Shown here: positions 22,632 through 33,627 of the stretch, piece by piece | How the letters are laid out: every line of letters starts with the position of its first letter | How positions within the stretch are numbered: position 1 is the first letter of the stretch | Origin: Septoria linicola | Lineage: Eukaryota > Ascomycota > Dothideomycetes > Mycosphaerellales > Mycosphaerellaceae | Direction: 5' to 3' | DNA length: 64,000 nt | NCBI GenBank assembly: GCA_024114885.1 | Contig: CP099425.1 | Coordinates: 2,418,001 to 2,482,000 of the forward strand | Program-made: the position numbers and the translations under genes | Notes under the pieces: generated by a model | Told to the model about the DNA's origin: nothing | The model's input: the letters and a program-made list of their open reading frames with translations, nothing else | Database searches by the model: none

Positions 22632-23503
22632 GGTGAGATTTGACGGGAAGGAAAAGCTGCACTCATGTGAAACGAGCGAACAAGTGCAAGCAGTGCAGCA
22701 AGCAAACACAAGCAACAGAAGAAGCGTGTAGCGGTAGTGGTGGTATAATAGAGAATGTGATGAAGTGAGAAGAGACATGAGCGTCGTCAGCAGGTGCAGC
22801 TCCTCATGAGCCAGCCAGCCAGCACACGAAGCGACAGAATCAGTGGTTCCGCCATTCAGGAGAGTAACTAACTATTCTAGCTCTGACCTCGATCCCTGCT
22901 CTCCATAGACCACCTCGTCAAGAAGCTTTCCCCGCCACGCCTCCGATCTGTTGACCAAACAGACGCACATGATGGGATTCTCCTGCTGTCGAATGTATGT
23001 ATGTAGTGGGTGGTTGTTATCGGTGCAGCTGGTGCGCCGTCTCGGAAAAGTGCAGCTAAAACGAGCGTCATCCTAACGCCTTTGAGCCACCTTGACAGAT
23101 GCTTGTCTCAAGCCAAGGAGTTCCTGCCCGTCGTCCCCGATTTCGTGCAACCAGCTCCCTCGACAATTTCAGATCATCTCCTCATCACCTCCTCAAGTGT
23201 GACAGTGTCCGGTGCTTCTACCAGACAGCCCTCAACAACTTCTTCTCATCACACGCTACTTCTCCTCCACCCCTTGACGCGTGTATATGCCAGCGCGTCC
23301 ATCATGATTCGCACGCCCATTCTACCACATCGGACATGGCTCCTTGCGCCATCACGGAAGTTCAAACTCAATTTTTCGCAAATCTGGTCGTGATTTGCTG
23401 CTGAGCACGAACCGTCGGACGATGAAACAACGACATCATCTCAACACCAAACGACCGATATGCATTTTCACACATAGGCTCACGAGCCGGCGAGACACGG
23501 CAC
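22632..23503. other. Divergent intergenic region (GT31 and PLC-like gene)
   Basis: 872 bp between divergent start codons. It should contain both promoters. I saw no convincing TATA box, coding segment or repeat. Confidence 0.45.
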
Positions 23504-24826
23504 ATGATGCTCGCGACCACCTTCAACACCTCTCCAGCATGGCGCATTGTCCACGTCTTCAGCTTGGTCGTGGCTGCTCTTCTCATTCTGTCCACCCTCG
23601 GTAGTCTGGCCTCTCCTTCGCTGAACTTTCCTTGGCAGACGCCCTCTCGTACTCGGACTGGATCTGGATCAGACTACCATCAGCTTGCATATTTTGCTTT
23701 GCAAAAAGTTCTAGACGATGCTCAACCTATATTTGGACATGGCTCGAGCCTGCTGGCCTCTCCGTATGCCCCCGAACCAGCAACCGCCACCTGGATGAAA
23801 GCATACCACGATGAGACGAAAGTGGTCCATCTAAACCTGCCTGGCGCACACGATGCTGCTACGTGGAATTACAGCCATGCTACGCAGGATGCACTGGATT
23901 ATGTGAATGGCTTGGCGAACATCTCCGCTGTTGAGCCTGCCAACTACAAATGCCAGTCGAGGTCTATAATTCAGATGCTGACTGCTGGGATCCGCGTCTT
24001 TGATCTCAGATATGCATTTGATGTGACGAGGACTGCATTAGTCTTTTGGCATGGCGATGCGCTGCAGTCCGAGACAGCCACTGTAGAAGATGTGATGTAT
24101 GCTTTTTACGCCTGGCTAGATCTTCATCCTAGCGAAGCTCTTTTCCTTTCCTTTCAGCATGAGGGCGGCGATAATGATATGCAGACGCAGTTGTCTCTAC
24201 ACGAGATACTCTCGTCTCATGCTGCGAAGCAATATATTGTCCAGAGCAGAGGCGAACTGGGCACCTTGAAACAAGCCAGAGGCAAAATAACACTGCTCAA
24301 GCGCTTCGATCTCGACTCACTGCCAGAAGAATACGAGAAATCTCTTCCGGGCCTTCACTTCTCTCCTCTCAAATGGACAGTCAATGGCGCAGACATCGAA
24401 CTCATCTACAATTCATCCACAGACGCAACAGCATACATCGAAGACTACTACTACCCTCTCACAGAGATTGGCTCCACGGCAGCAACAAACATCCGATGGA
24501 AAATGAACGCCACAGAAGCTCACATTCATCGTGCTGCTTCTGCTGTGCATGAAGAGAGTCTATTCTGGGGCTTTGCATCGAGTACGAAGACGAATAATGA
24601 GCCGCCTGACACGCCCGCCATTCAAGCACTAGGGAACGGGACCTTGACGCCAAAGGGGGGCGTAAATGCACAGCTTGTGAATGTGTTGAAGAAGATGCAG
24701 GGGAAGAGGTTAGGGATGATGATGTTTGATTTCTTCGAGGAGCCGGAGGATTTGGTGCCGCTATATCTGAGCTTACTGAGTCCAGATGAGGCGCGAGACT
24801 ATAGCAGGATCATGACCGATGTATAG
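23504..24826 (+). CDS. PI-PLC-like phosphodiesterase (TIM-barrel), secreted or membrane-anchored
   Basis: A 440-aa single-exon protein. Residues 12-34 (AWRIVHVFSLVVAALLILST) form a signal anchor or signal peptide. The X-type catalytic barrel starts with VVHLNLPGAHDAATWN, carrying the first expected catalytic His, then GIRVFDLRYAF and ALVFWHGDAL with the second His. It continues with HPSEALFLSFQHEG and ends GMMMFDFFEEPEDLVPLYLS. Several NxS/T sites agree with passage through the secretory route. The family includes bacterial-type phosphatidylinositol-specific phospholipases that need no Ca2+. The substrate could be phosphatidylinositol or a GPI anchor; this is inference. The GT31 gene is divergent to it. 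Confidence 0.83.
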   Translation: MMLATTFNTSPAWRIVHVFSLVVAALLILSTLGSLASPSLNFPWQTPSRTRTGSGSDYHQLAYFALQKVLDDAQPIFGHGSSLLASPYAPEPATATWMKAYHDETKVVHLNLPGAHDAATWNYSHATQDALDYVNGLANISAVEPANYKCQSRSIIQMLTAGIRVFDLRYAFDVTRTALVFWHGDALQSETATVEDVMYAFYAWLDLHPSEALFLSFQHEGGDNDMQTQLSLHEILSSHAAKQYIVQSRGELGTLKQARGKITLLKRFDLDSLPEEYEKSLPGLHFSPLKWTVNGADIELIYNSSTDATAYIEDYYYPLTEIGSTAATNIRWKMNATEAHIHRAASAVHEESLFWGFASSTKTNNEPPDTPAIQALGNGTLTPKGGVNAQLVNVLKKMQGKRLGMMMFDFFEEPEDLVPLYLSLLSPDEARDYSRIMTDV

Positions 24827-25024
24827 TCGGCAAGTCAGAAATGCAACGACGATCACAACAATGTTCAGACAAGGTTGCACAGACTAACGGGATTTTGCGA
24901 TGACCTGTCGCCTTCCGATTGTAGAGATGACTGACAGCTTCCCACTGCCAAGCCTCCAGGCACCATCGCGCTCCTCACCTCTCTGCCTGCTTTTACATCA
25001 GCCTCCTACACAACAACCACCAAC

Positions 25025-25502
25025 ATGAATGAAGCACTGTGCTCGATGCTTTGCGAACAACCGCAGTGGTCATTCAATCCGTACTTCAACGAACATATCA
25101 TATTCAACACCGACGGGACCGGCGAGGTGCGTGAAGTTCACGCAAGCAAGGCTAGACCTAGCGGCGCTGACTTGCGAGAAGCTATGGTGTGTCATCGACA
25201 TGACATACATCTTCGCCGTCAACCTCCAATGGAAGATCATCCTACCCACGACCAAAGCCGAAAGCAAAGCGCAAGAGCCAACGCCCCAGACTCTAGGAAC
25301 TCTCCATCTCGAGATCACACTCCACACAAGTGTGGCAAAGTCATACCCAGCCGCACACATCCCAGGCTGGACTTCGCCCAACGAGCATTACCTCTCCAAA
25401 GCTGCATTCCAGCCAAGATGCTTTACTGTGACACTCGAGAAAGGACGATTCATCCCCGATCCGTACATCGGGACGATAGACATGCAGCATAATCCTCAAT
25501 GA
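25025..25502 (+). CDS. Conserved fungal hypothetical protein, two exons
   Basis: A 140-aa protein. Exon 1 (25025-25126) gives MNEALCSMLCEQPQWSF and ends FNTDGTGE. A 55-nt intron (25127-25181, GTGCGT..GAAG, with a GCTGAC branch point) joins in phase 0 to exon 2 (25182-25502), which opens LWCVIDMTYIFAVNLQWK. The motif YFxEHIIFNTDGTGELWC followed by hydrophobic strands and a late FTVTLEKGRF strand is, from memory, typical of a small uncharacterised fungal family whose function I do not know. No signal peptide or membrane segment is evident. The stop falls 5 bp from the end of the decayed gene on the opposite strand. The model rests on frame continuity across the intron. Confidence 0.72.
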
Positions 25503-25506
25503 AACC

Positions 25507-26644
25507 TCAACGAAGCTCGGCTCTAGCTCGTTCTTGTTGCAGATCCGCCAGCTCCCACATCATCTGAGCCAGACCCCTGCTTGCCGCGTACGCCGCATCG
25601 CGGCCTCGCTTGGATCTCATCATCTGCTCTACGCTGCTCGCAGTGTATTGCTCTCGGAGCACCTCCCGGATCACATCGTTCAACATAGTATTCTCACTGG
25701 CTTCTCCGAACACAACCACGCTACCTACGCGCTCATAGCTTCCATAGCTAGTTTCCACCAGCACACCAGCTATGCTAAGCACTTGATCTTTTAGCTCCTG
25801 GATACACGACATGTTCTGCGAACTCCGGCAGACATCAAGTGCTACCGATCCAAGCTCGAAAGACTGCTGGACAGGACGAATGACCTCCCATGTTCCACAG
25901 CTCATAAGCCACAGACTCATGGTCAACGACATCTTTGTCGCCTCCACTGCTCAGACAATCTTATCTGGATCACTACGTGGGGCTTCATCGGTAGGGTTGA
26001 ACGGAAAGGAACATTCGCCGCTGTCGCCGTTGTCAATCGCGGCGAATTGTCCGTTGTCCAGCAATGTTCGAGGGGATGATAGACTTGCTTTTGCCAGACC
26101 AGTCTCTGTAGCTTCGAGAAGTTTGTCATAAGAGCCACCTGGTGGCACGAACGGCACACCCAAGAGGACATCGGAAACGCTGCGCTCAAGTGTTGCTTCT
26201 GCGCTTGCTTTCAATGCTGTCATCATGGGCTCGAGAACATTGTTTCCCGGCCACAGCCGACGTAGAAAGTCTCGGGAAAAGACACTGCCCTCTAACTAGT
26301 GGAGGGTCCAGAAAGCGTCGGTGCGGTGTGGTGTCTGTAGGTGACACACTTCCCATGAATGAACGCTTTGTACGCTGATCCACCTTCGATCCTGCGCGAG
26401 ATGTCGAGATTATGTGTCATTTGGGAAGTAAGGCACTGGCCACACTAACACGAAGGTTAGAACTAGTGAGAGCAGCGTCAGTGTTCAGTGCTGCGACGAC
26501 ATACCCATAATGCGCCGGCTCAGCGAGAACGCAACGCAACGCCGACAGACAGTGGAAGCCAAGATATGAGAGTCGGAGGGGCGCGCAAAGCACGATGCTC
26601 AGGAAATTGAGGGCCAGCAGCACTCGGCTCGTGGAGGCGTGCAT
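25507..26644 (-). pseudogene. Decayed secreted Hsp70/actin-type ATPase-like gene
   Basis: Pieces of one gene lie in order. At 26644 MHASTSRVLLALNFLSIVLC looks like a signal peptide, followed by LSALRCVLAEPAHYG and an intron with GTATGT..CTAG ends. At about 26300-25951 comes FSRDFLRRLWPGNNVLEPMM and LLGVPFVPPGGSYDKL. At 25947-25507 come CGTWEVIRPVQQSFELGSVA, VGSVVVFGEASENTML and RGRDAAYAASRGLAQMMWEL, which resemble the end of fungal Hsp70-like proteins (phosphate-loop GE(A/S) strand and AAxGAA helix). A TGA at 25948-25950 separates the last two pieces in the same frame, and the segment at 26290-26420 cannot be joined cleanly. The central ATPase part seems missing. The family call is from general resemblance. 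Confidence 0.45.
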
Positions 26645-27034
26645 GTTTTGAAAAAAAAGTCAATATTCCGGAGAGTCAGCTTTGTGGGAGTAGCATTCTC
26701 CTTTCTTTACTGATACCAACATGCAGCCAAAAAATGCGGCAGTGACAAATTGTGAATCAGCGCACTGAAGGACTAAGTACTAGCTCATCTGGTCCAATGG
26801 CTGCAGTCTCTTAGCGCTTGCGTTGCAGACACGTCTCCTGTACTGGGGCTGCTGTGCCTCTTTTACGAAGCGCCGCTGTGCCGCAGGCATACAGCTTGGC
26901 GTCGATGTGGACAAGTTGCGCTTTCGAAGAAGGTGGTGCTGTGGATGTATATCTCATGGACGATGAAGGGCTGAACCCTATCATCCGAGCCGCTCACATG
27001 ATGATTGAGAACTGGAGCGTCGTCGTACGCTTAC
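26645..27034. other. Intergenic, nothing recognised
   Basis: 390 bp between two decayed minus-strand genes. A short A-run lies at about 26651-26658. No gene was seen. Confidence 0.4.
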
Positions 27035-28767
27035 TTACACTGCATACCTGAACTCTTCTAGAGATCGCGATGTGTCAGCCCATGTTCTCTGAGTCACAAC
27101 AGTACACGAAAGGAACCACTCACCATTCTGCAAATCAGTCAGATCCGGGAACTCATGGTTCTCGGCTGGCTTCCAAGCATCGCCCAGCTCGGCTCTCTTC
27201 TGATCGCGCAACCGAAGATTCCGTCGCACGAATACCCAGCGCATAGCAACCAAATCGCAAGTGATGATGAAGTACAGAATGCATATCGAGACCTTTGCAG
27301 GCAGATAGCGTGGCCCATCGCGAGCTTGGAAGGTTTGTGGCGAGATGATGTTGCCTACAGTGTAAGCGATCGTCCCGATGCAGGCCACAGTGACCTTTTT
27401 CGTTGAGCCTGCGACGTTCGAGGCTTGTAGTCCGAGTATCGTCGTCCAGCCGATGGGAATGCCTCCGGAGAGCCAGTAGCCTACCAAGGCGGAATAGCGA
27501 TCTGTAGTGGCCATGAGGATCGCGCCGATGATTGCTGGTATGTGTCCTGCAATGCAGGCGTACAGTCGCTGGTCAAACTTCATGGCCAGGTAAGTGAGGC
27601 CAACCAGAACCACAATCTCATATGCTCCAAGAGGCGTGACGAGTAGCAAAGACTCCTCGCTTGTGTATCCCATCCCCTTGACCAGAATATTGGCGAAGCT
27701 CGTCGCAATACTATTCGGAATATTCGCGGCAAATATCCAGAACGCATACAACCAAGTCATCGGATCAGTCAACGCCTCCCAAAACTGCTCCCACTTGAAC
27801 ACCCTCGACCCAATCCCCTGCTCATTCACCCTCAACCTCTCCACATGCGCCGCCTTCTCCTCTTTCGTCAAAAAGCCCGCCTTGGCCGGCGAATCCGGAA
27901 ACACAAACCCAAAGCTCACTCCCGCCACCGCCGTCAACAACCCCAAAAACAAGAAAATCACCTGCCACCCTCTCAACTTCGCACTCTCATTCCCCACCAA
28001 CATGCCTCGCCACCCCATACGCAAAGTACCCGCCAAACATCTGCGCAGTTCACCCCACACATACTACACCAAATCCCCACCCTGAACGCCTGCTCGGACG
28101 TTGTACACCACTGACTCGTAAACACCACCCACGCAAGGGCACAACCGCCGCCTCCTCCGCAACCCCTAACAAAAACCCGACCGACAAACCAACAATCCCG
28201 TATCCGTCGTACACGCCGCGAGACAAGCCAATACTACACCCCACAGCGTCACATTGACCGCGACGTATTTCGCCAGGGGGGGAAAGAGTTGAATCAGGCG
28301 AATGGTGGGGAACTCGAAGAATAATTGTCCGAAGAAGAAGATTGAAGCGACCCAGTTGGAAGTGGTTTCCAGGAAGAAGGGAGATGGAGGATAAGAGGCC
28401 GGTGACGCTGGCGTAGGAAATGGCGGTTTTGGTCGATGTATTGTAGGAAGTAGATGAGGCAGATGAGGGGCATGATGTGGAGGTCGATTTTGCGGAGGAG
28501 ATTGTGGGTGGATTTATCTTTGTCTGGGGCAGAGGAGGAGGGGTTTGCGGCGAGGAGGGAGAGGGCGGCGTCTGCTGCTTTGGTTGGTGGCGGTGCATCT
28601 TCTGCTGCTGCCGCTAACGGGGGTGTCTTGTCTGGGAGGTCATGTTCGGAGACGGATGTGCTTGTCTGCTGCTTGGATTCAGAAAGTCCTTGTTCGATGT
28701 CGTGGGACGTTGAGTTGATCATGATGGCCAGCTGGACTTCCGTGCGATCGAGCAAGTGCGGTTCCAC
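27035..28767 (-). pseudogene. Dal5-type MFS transporter (anion:cation symporter family), frameshifted 5' half
   Basis: The 3' half is intact: about 900 nt read GWQVIFLFLGLLTAVAGVSF, FPDSPAKAGFLTKEEKAAHV, WLYAFWIFAANIPNSIATSF and GSTKKVTVACIGTIAYTVGN. A 66-nt intron (27058-27123, GTGAGT..CTAG) then joins to the family ending LTDLQNEEFRYAV. The 5' half (28.05-28.45 kb) keeps homologous segments in order: LHIMPLICLIYFLQYID, KTAISYASVTGLL, TSNWVASIFFFGQLFFEFPT, FLLGVAEEAAVVP, AWVVFTSQWCTTSEQAFRVG and MFGGYFAYGVARHVGG. Each junction changes frame, at least five times. Introns cannot explain single-base shifts. Dal5 relatives import allantoate, ureidosuccinate, nicotinate or other carboxylates. Either the gene is dead or this GC-rich stretch was badly sequenced. 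Confidence 0.8.
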
Positions 28768-29561
28768 AATATATCGTGGACGCGCGAATGTTTTGATCTA
28801 TACGCTGAGCTGTAGTCATGTACGTTAGCCTCGCCTCAAGTTCCACGCCATGTGCGTGCCATGTTGAGGTTGCATAGTGCGAAAACCGTGCAACCACGCG
28901 AGTATGCCAAGATGAATCTATCGTGCTAGGCAGCTCCACGATAGGCCAGCGTGGTAGGCTTGTTTCCCATCTGGGCTGAAATGAAGCATAGTTATGGGTC
29001 TTGGAAGCACGCAATGGCATCCTATGCTGACACTATCCGCTTTTCCTGTTCGAGGTAGCCGGGAAGACTTTGCCTGAGGCTGTCGATGGTCGTTTGTGGG
29101 TCGCCTGTCAAGGCGTGTTGAGGTGGCCGAGCAGTCCAATTCTGCTTATTCGTCAATAGCATCGCCCCAGTGAAGATGGTGGTAGAATATAAATTGATTC
29201 ATTCGTCAATCATAACACATATTCGAACATAAGATTGCATCGCATCGTACAGTTCGACTCTTTCGCGCGGCGCATTTCACCGTCCGCCGCCTGCTAGCCA
29301 TTTCGTAAGCTTAAAAGTCCAAATGAAAAGCTTCTTGTCATCGAGTCCAGTCCAGTTTAGTCGTTATGCGAGCATGTGATATCGTCTGTTGAAATTTGTC
29401 GTTCGGCCTGCAAGATTGCAATACCAGTCGCTGGTGGCGAAAGAGGAGGGTGTAGTTGCGCGTTGGATAACGCATCGCATTCGATCCTCAGACATTGATG
29501 GAAACAGGGCATCGCTGCGCGCGCTCATAGTTCTTCATGTGACATTGAAACACTTCTGCTA
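28768..29561. other. Intergenic, no gene recognised
   Basis: 794 bp upstream of the MFS pseudogene. The frames here are short and lack family features. Confidence 0.45.
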
Positions 29562-29843
29562 TTAGCTCCTCGTCGACTTTGACCAACCCGAAGGCGGCCG
29601 AGGCGACACCGGCGTCGATGGAGTCCTGCTCGACCTTGACGAGTGCGATTTCGATTTATACGACGAAGAAGTAGGTGGCCGTGACGATGCGACGTAGACC
29701 GAAGATGCTCTCCGTGGTTTGCCGTCCGGAGTCGTTATTGTGGAGCTCCTTTTCTTGACGTACTCCAGACGCTGGTCGCCAAAATAGACCGGTCGGCGAT
29801 TGGGATTATTCTCCGCTTCTTCTGTAAAAGCGCCGAAACACAT
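29562..29843 (-). CDS. Small basic Ser/Arg-rich protein, unknown
   Basis: A possible 93-aa single-exon protein starting MCFGAFTEEAENNPNRRPVY. The first 40 residues look ordered (GDQRLEYVKKRSSTITTP). The rest is a low-complexity Ser/Arg/Pro/Thr tail. It has no membrane segment or signal peptide. Small MCFG-type fungal proteins of this shape are common, but I do not recognise a function. It could be a chance frame: the only support is the composition and an ATG start. It stands alone between the MFS pseudogene and the GH76 gene. Confidence 0.4.
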   Translation of the reverse strand: MCFGAFTEEAENNPNRRPVYFGDQRLEYVKKRSSTITTPDGKPRRASSVYVASSRPPTSSSYKSKSHSSRSSRTPSTPVSPRPPSGWSKSTRS

Positions 29844-30209
29844 CGTATCTGATTACTGCAGACCTTGTGTGTATGAGTGTGATATAGGTATATGACCTGA
29901 TCGCAATTGCTGTTGAGACGCTATCGCGCTTGAGGCGTCGTCCAGACTGGTATGTGGGAGCTCCAGAACACTGTACGCTGTACGGCGTCACTCGAGGTGG
30001 GGTGATCAGAGATGAAGACCACAAGAAAAGTCTCGACTCGCGGAGCTTGATGCCTGTCAGAAACGAAACCTTGCACAAACACGTTCCAGTAAGCTGTGAG
30101 ACAGTCTGCAGTTATACCGGATACTGGTATTTGAACTTTGCCGTGTCTGGAGGCCGCCTACACGTGCTGCTGTAAGCGCTTTGTGAGGCTGAAGTGACAC
30201 GGCGCCACG
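29844..30209. other. Intergenic, nothing recognised
   Basis: 366 bp between the small orphan and the 3' end of the GH76 gene, both minus strand. No feature supported. Confidence 0.4.
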
Positions 30210-31999
30210 TCATGCATAGGCTTTCCTCTTGCTTCCGCTGTCGAGTGTCAGATCTGTCGCAGCTCGAAGTACCGCGATTCCTTGTGCCTGTGTTTCGACA
30301 GTTCTATTGTCGGGTACCTGTCTCGGATGTCCCAGAAACTGGCGCTTATGAAGTCCGATGCTGTAAAGACGACAGTCGTTGCCATCTACACACTTCCAAG
30401 GCGATTTATCGAAAAGCTCAGGCTCGTTGCAGATGTCGATGCTTCCTGCAGGCTTCGGCGCAGCGTAGCCTGGAGCTGGTGCTTGAGTCTGATTGAGCTG
30501 CAACCGGTCAACATCGCGTACACGAATAGAACACCGCCACCAACACTTACATATGGAGCGCCCCACCACTCGCCTATTGTGTCACTTGCATCGCGCGTGC
30601 TCAGAGCCGCGTGCGCATTGTGTTGAACCCAAGGCGAGTAGCTCTGACAACGACCGCTATGGTGTTGCGCAAGCTCGTTTGAGGCCAGCACACTGATGCC
30701 GTCGACAAGAGGCACCTCAGTAGGCAATGCCGTGCAGAAGAAGTCGAAATGTTGAAAATATGCGCCTTTGAAGATCAGATTGTCCTGAGAGCAGTTTGCC
30801 GGAGCATCACAGTAGTCCTCCAGGATACCATTCCTACCGAGCCCTGCCCAGTCGCTTGCCTGCGCATAGGCATTCGCATCGAAGCCGGTCGCGTTGATGA
30901 CAGTGTCGATGAGCGAGTACCCATTGTTCAAATAAGAGGTATCGCCAGTGGCCTCCCACAGTCCTCTGAGTCCTGTCAACATTACTCCTTGGTTATAGGT
31001 ATAGACCATCTCGTTGCGATCATCACATGATGTTTGATTGGGTGAAATATGAAAGCCGTCCACAATCAAGCCTTGAGCATTCGTAAAGTTGTGCGTCTTA
31101 AACCACGCCCATTCCTGCTTTGCATTCTCCAGAAACAACGGATCGTGGGCGGCAAGCGGATTCAACGCAGGCAATGTCTTGTTGGTCTGAGAAAAGTAGT
31201 CGGGATGTGGATATGGGTCAGTGTTGTTATCCCCAGGAAAGAAGAAGTACATCATGATAGAGCTTGAAACGAAAAGCTCATTTGTGATGGCATTCTTGTA
31301 CGTCTCCAAGGCAGGATTCCAAGTGAGGCCGCCACCACAGAGGGAAGCGTCAAATTTGTCCTGGACAATGTTGTAGAAGATGTGTGCTCTGTGGGCGTAG
31401 TCTGCGATGTCATCTGTCCCCAGACCAGAGCCGGAATATGCCTGATATTGTGCGATGAATCTGATCACTTCGAGCCACTCGAGCACGACCCATTGAGCAT
31501 CGTCGTACGCTTGACCAAATATCTGTATCGTATCCTCATTGCTGTAGTATGCTTGGATCTGTGAGTAGTACTTGCGAATGTCGCTCTCTAGTTGTGGCGC
31601 AGAAACGTTGAGGCTACTGCTGTTCAAGGCTTCCAGTCCATCTACGAAAGTCCTTTCGGAGGCCGCCACAATCGTGTCTATCAGGGCTCCGATCCATTGT
31701 ATCGTGCTCGGCCAATACGTGCCGTTCCAGTAGGTATTCTGCATCGTGGCCAGAGCGAGTTGCGTCTGGTTGAACCAGTACTCGGGCGTAGATTCTGGTC
31801 CCGGATATCTCCATTGAGGCTCCATACCTTCGTCGCCGTCCCAAAAAGAAGCCTGGACAGAAGCGGAAGATACCTGTATTAGCGACAGTGAAAGAAAACA
31901 TGATCTGTACATGGTGTAGAACGAGACACATGCAATGAAAATGAAGACAGCCTCTCCAACCCACCATAGGCGGGTGCCCATATTTGAATGCGTCGCCAT
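30210..31999 (-). CDS. GH76 family alpha-1,6-mannanase-like protein, secretory
   Basis: About 575 aa in two exons: 30551-31999 and 30210-30488. The 62-nt intron (30489-30550, GTAAGT..TCAG) has a second in-frame acceptor 9 nt earlier in the transcript, which would add three residues. An N-terminal hydrophobic stretch (VGEAVFIFIACVSFYTM) is a signal anchor or peptide. The GH76 catalytic motif FGQAYDDAQWVVLEWLE carries the paired Asp. CGGGLTWNPALETYKNAITN and DDRNEMVYTYNQGVMLTGLR are typical of the family, as is the length. Many NxS/T sites fit secretion. Fungal GH76 members such as Dfg5/Dcw1 trim GPI-anchor mannan and link proteins to the wall. No clear GPI signal ends this protein, so a soluble enzyme is as likely. 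Confidence 0.88.
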
Positions 32000-32628
32000 A
32001 ATGATCAGCCAATCTTGCCAGTGGGAAGAGATGAACTCTACGGCATGGCGAGCCTAATTGCGTTCAGCCTCTGGCGCAGTGATGGGCATGGAGATCTCAG
32101 TTTGGAATGCGTAGGGATCGATGCTCCTGCAGATCAGCTCGATCTCAACTCGTGCTGGCTGGAAGAAAGATATAGTAAAGATATGAGGAATAGGAAGAGA
32201 AATGGCTAGGGTTGAAAAGTTGCGTGCCATTGGGTTTCATGGGAACAGAAGAATCATAAAGGCGGTGGGCGGGACCTCGGGTGGGCAATGAAGCTTGCCG
32301 GTTTCAGGCGGTCGTGACCACAGATGTATATGTTTGCAAGCGTGTGAGGTGGTGTCGTCGACTGTATGGTCCACTGGCAGTCGACTCATCACATGTAGAA
32401 GATGGTGCATCGTGAAGGTGTGTGTGTATGTGTGTGTGAATGTTTGATTGGACCGGGGCTGGTCATACGCGCGTGTGTTTCGCGTTGCGGAGCCAACGAC
32501 GATCGAGCGGGTTGCGTCAGATGTTCATTGTCGCATGACACTTTCACCTTCCACGGTATTGTCAAGGCTCAGACAAGGCAGCTTTTAGGCTGTATCATAG
32601 GATGTCACGCTCATAGGCAGTGGCGAGC
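32000..32628. other. Divergent intergenic region (GH76 and BRCT gene) with a short TG repeat
   Basis: 629 bp between divergent starts. It holds an imperfect (TG)n tract at about 32418-32438. Otherwise there is nothing I can name. Confidence 0.45.
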
Positions 32629-33627
32629 ATGCCGTACAAGGCGCCCATGGCAGCAAAGCCATCGAAACAGATCTTCGACCCGTTCAATTCGTCCGCCACC
32701 GGCCATCAACGCGCCGACAATAGACTCAGTGGAAGCACATCTTGGCGCGACTCACGAAGTATCAAGTTGCGTGAGCAATTCAGCAGTGGTGTGGGAGGCG
32801 GCAAGCGCGTGTCGGACAGTGTAGGTGCTGGTTCACTCGATTTCGGGCAAGATGGACGGACGGAAAATGGCGGCTGGGAGAAGGGCGCGAAAGGATTGCG
32901 CACGGGAGGGCAGCAGAGTATCTGGGAGAGCATGAAGGTGAAGAAGGAAGACGGTGAGAGGCCAGCAAAGCGTGTCAAGACGGAGGAGGAGTCCAGAGCG
33001 AAGCCGAACACGATCGTCAGTCCGTTCACGCCGTACAGGAAGCGGGATGGTACCGTACGAGAGAGCAGCTGGACGTCACACGAGCTGTCGCCTTCCGATC
33101 TGCTGGAACCTATAGAGCCTCCACCAGCGCCACGACCGTCTGGGACAGTCGGTGTGAAGCAGGAGCACGATGCAACGCCGCCGCCACCATCTACAGGCTA
33201 CAGAATTGAATTGCCCGACGTTGATGAGAGACCTCAGCCCAAAGTACCTACAGCACCACAAATCTTCGCCAATCTCACAATCTACTTGAATGGATGCACA
33301 GCTCCACTGTCAGACCACAGACTGAAACATCTGATCAGCACACATGGCGGCAACATGTCCATATCTCTAGGCCGGCGTACAGTAACCCACGTCATTCTCG
33401 GCAAAATCAATGCCAATGGTGGCTGCGGTGGCGGCCTAGCTGGAACAAAGATACAAAAAGAGATTGCGACATGGCGTGGCAAAAGTGTCAAGTTTGTTAC
33501 AGCAGAATGGATTGTAGACAGTATCAAAGCTGGAAAGAGACTGCCCGAGAGCAGATATGAGGCGATGAAGCTGGCGCCAAAAGGCGTTGCGAATATCAGT
33601 ACCATGTTCAAGCCAACAGCGAAGTGA
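32629..33627 (+). CDS. BRCT-domain nuclear protein
   Basis: A 332-aa single-exon protein. The start is the ATG at 32629 (MPYKAPMAAKPSKQIFDPF). Residues 1-210 are disordered and charged, with a basic nuclear-signal-like segment (RPAKRVKTEEESRAK) and a proline-rich stretch. The last 120 residues form one BRCT domain: PQIFANLTIYLNGCTAPLSD, HRLKHLISTHGGNMSISLGR, TVTHVILGK and VKFVTAEWIVDSIKAGKRLP, including the conserved Trp. The domain resembles the REV1-type single BRCT, but no polymerase domain follows. BRCT domains bind phosphopeptides or DNA ends in damage responses. The specific role is unknown. Confidence 0.83.
   Translation: MPYKAPMAAKPSKQIFDPFNSSATGHQRADNRLSGSTSWRDSRSIKLREQFSSGVGGGKRVSDSVGAGSLDFGQDGRTENGGWEKGAKGLRTGGQQSIWESMKVKKEDGERPAKRVKTEEESRAKPNTIVSPFTPYRKRDGTVRESSWTSHELSPSDLLEPIEPPPAPRPSGTVGVKQEHDATPPPPSTGYRIELPDVDERPQPKVPTAPQIFANLTIYLNGCTAPLSDHRLKHLISTHGGNMSISLGRRTVTHVILGKINANGGCGGGLAGTKIQKEIATWRGKSVKFVTAEWIVDSIKAGKRLPESRYEAMKLAPKGVANISTMFKPTAK

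Noticed and set aside
25948..25950. TGA in the Hsp70-like gene as part of a short intron
   Set aside because: The only nearby GT..AG pair would give an intron of under 15 nt, far below the 46-93 nt seen in this genome.
32418..32438. TG repeat as a telomere-like or regulatory element
   Set aside because: Short imperfect dinucleotide run; common in fungal intergenic DNA and without further structure.
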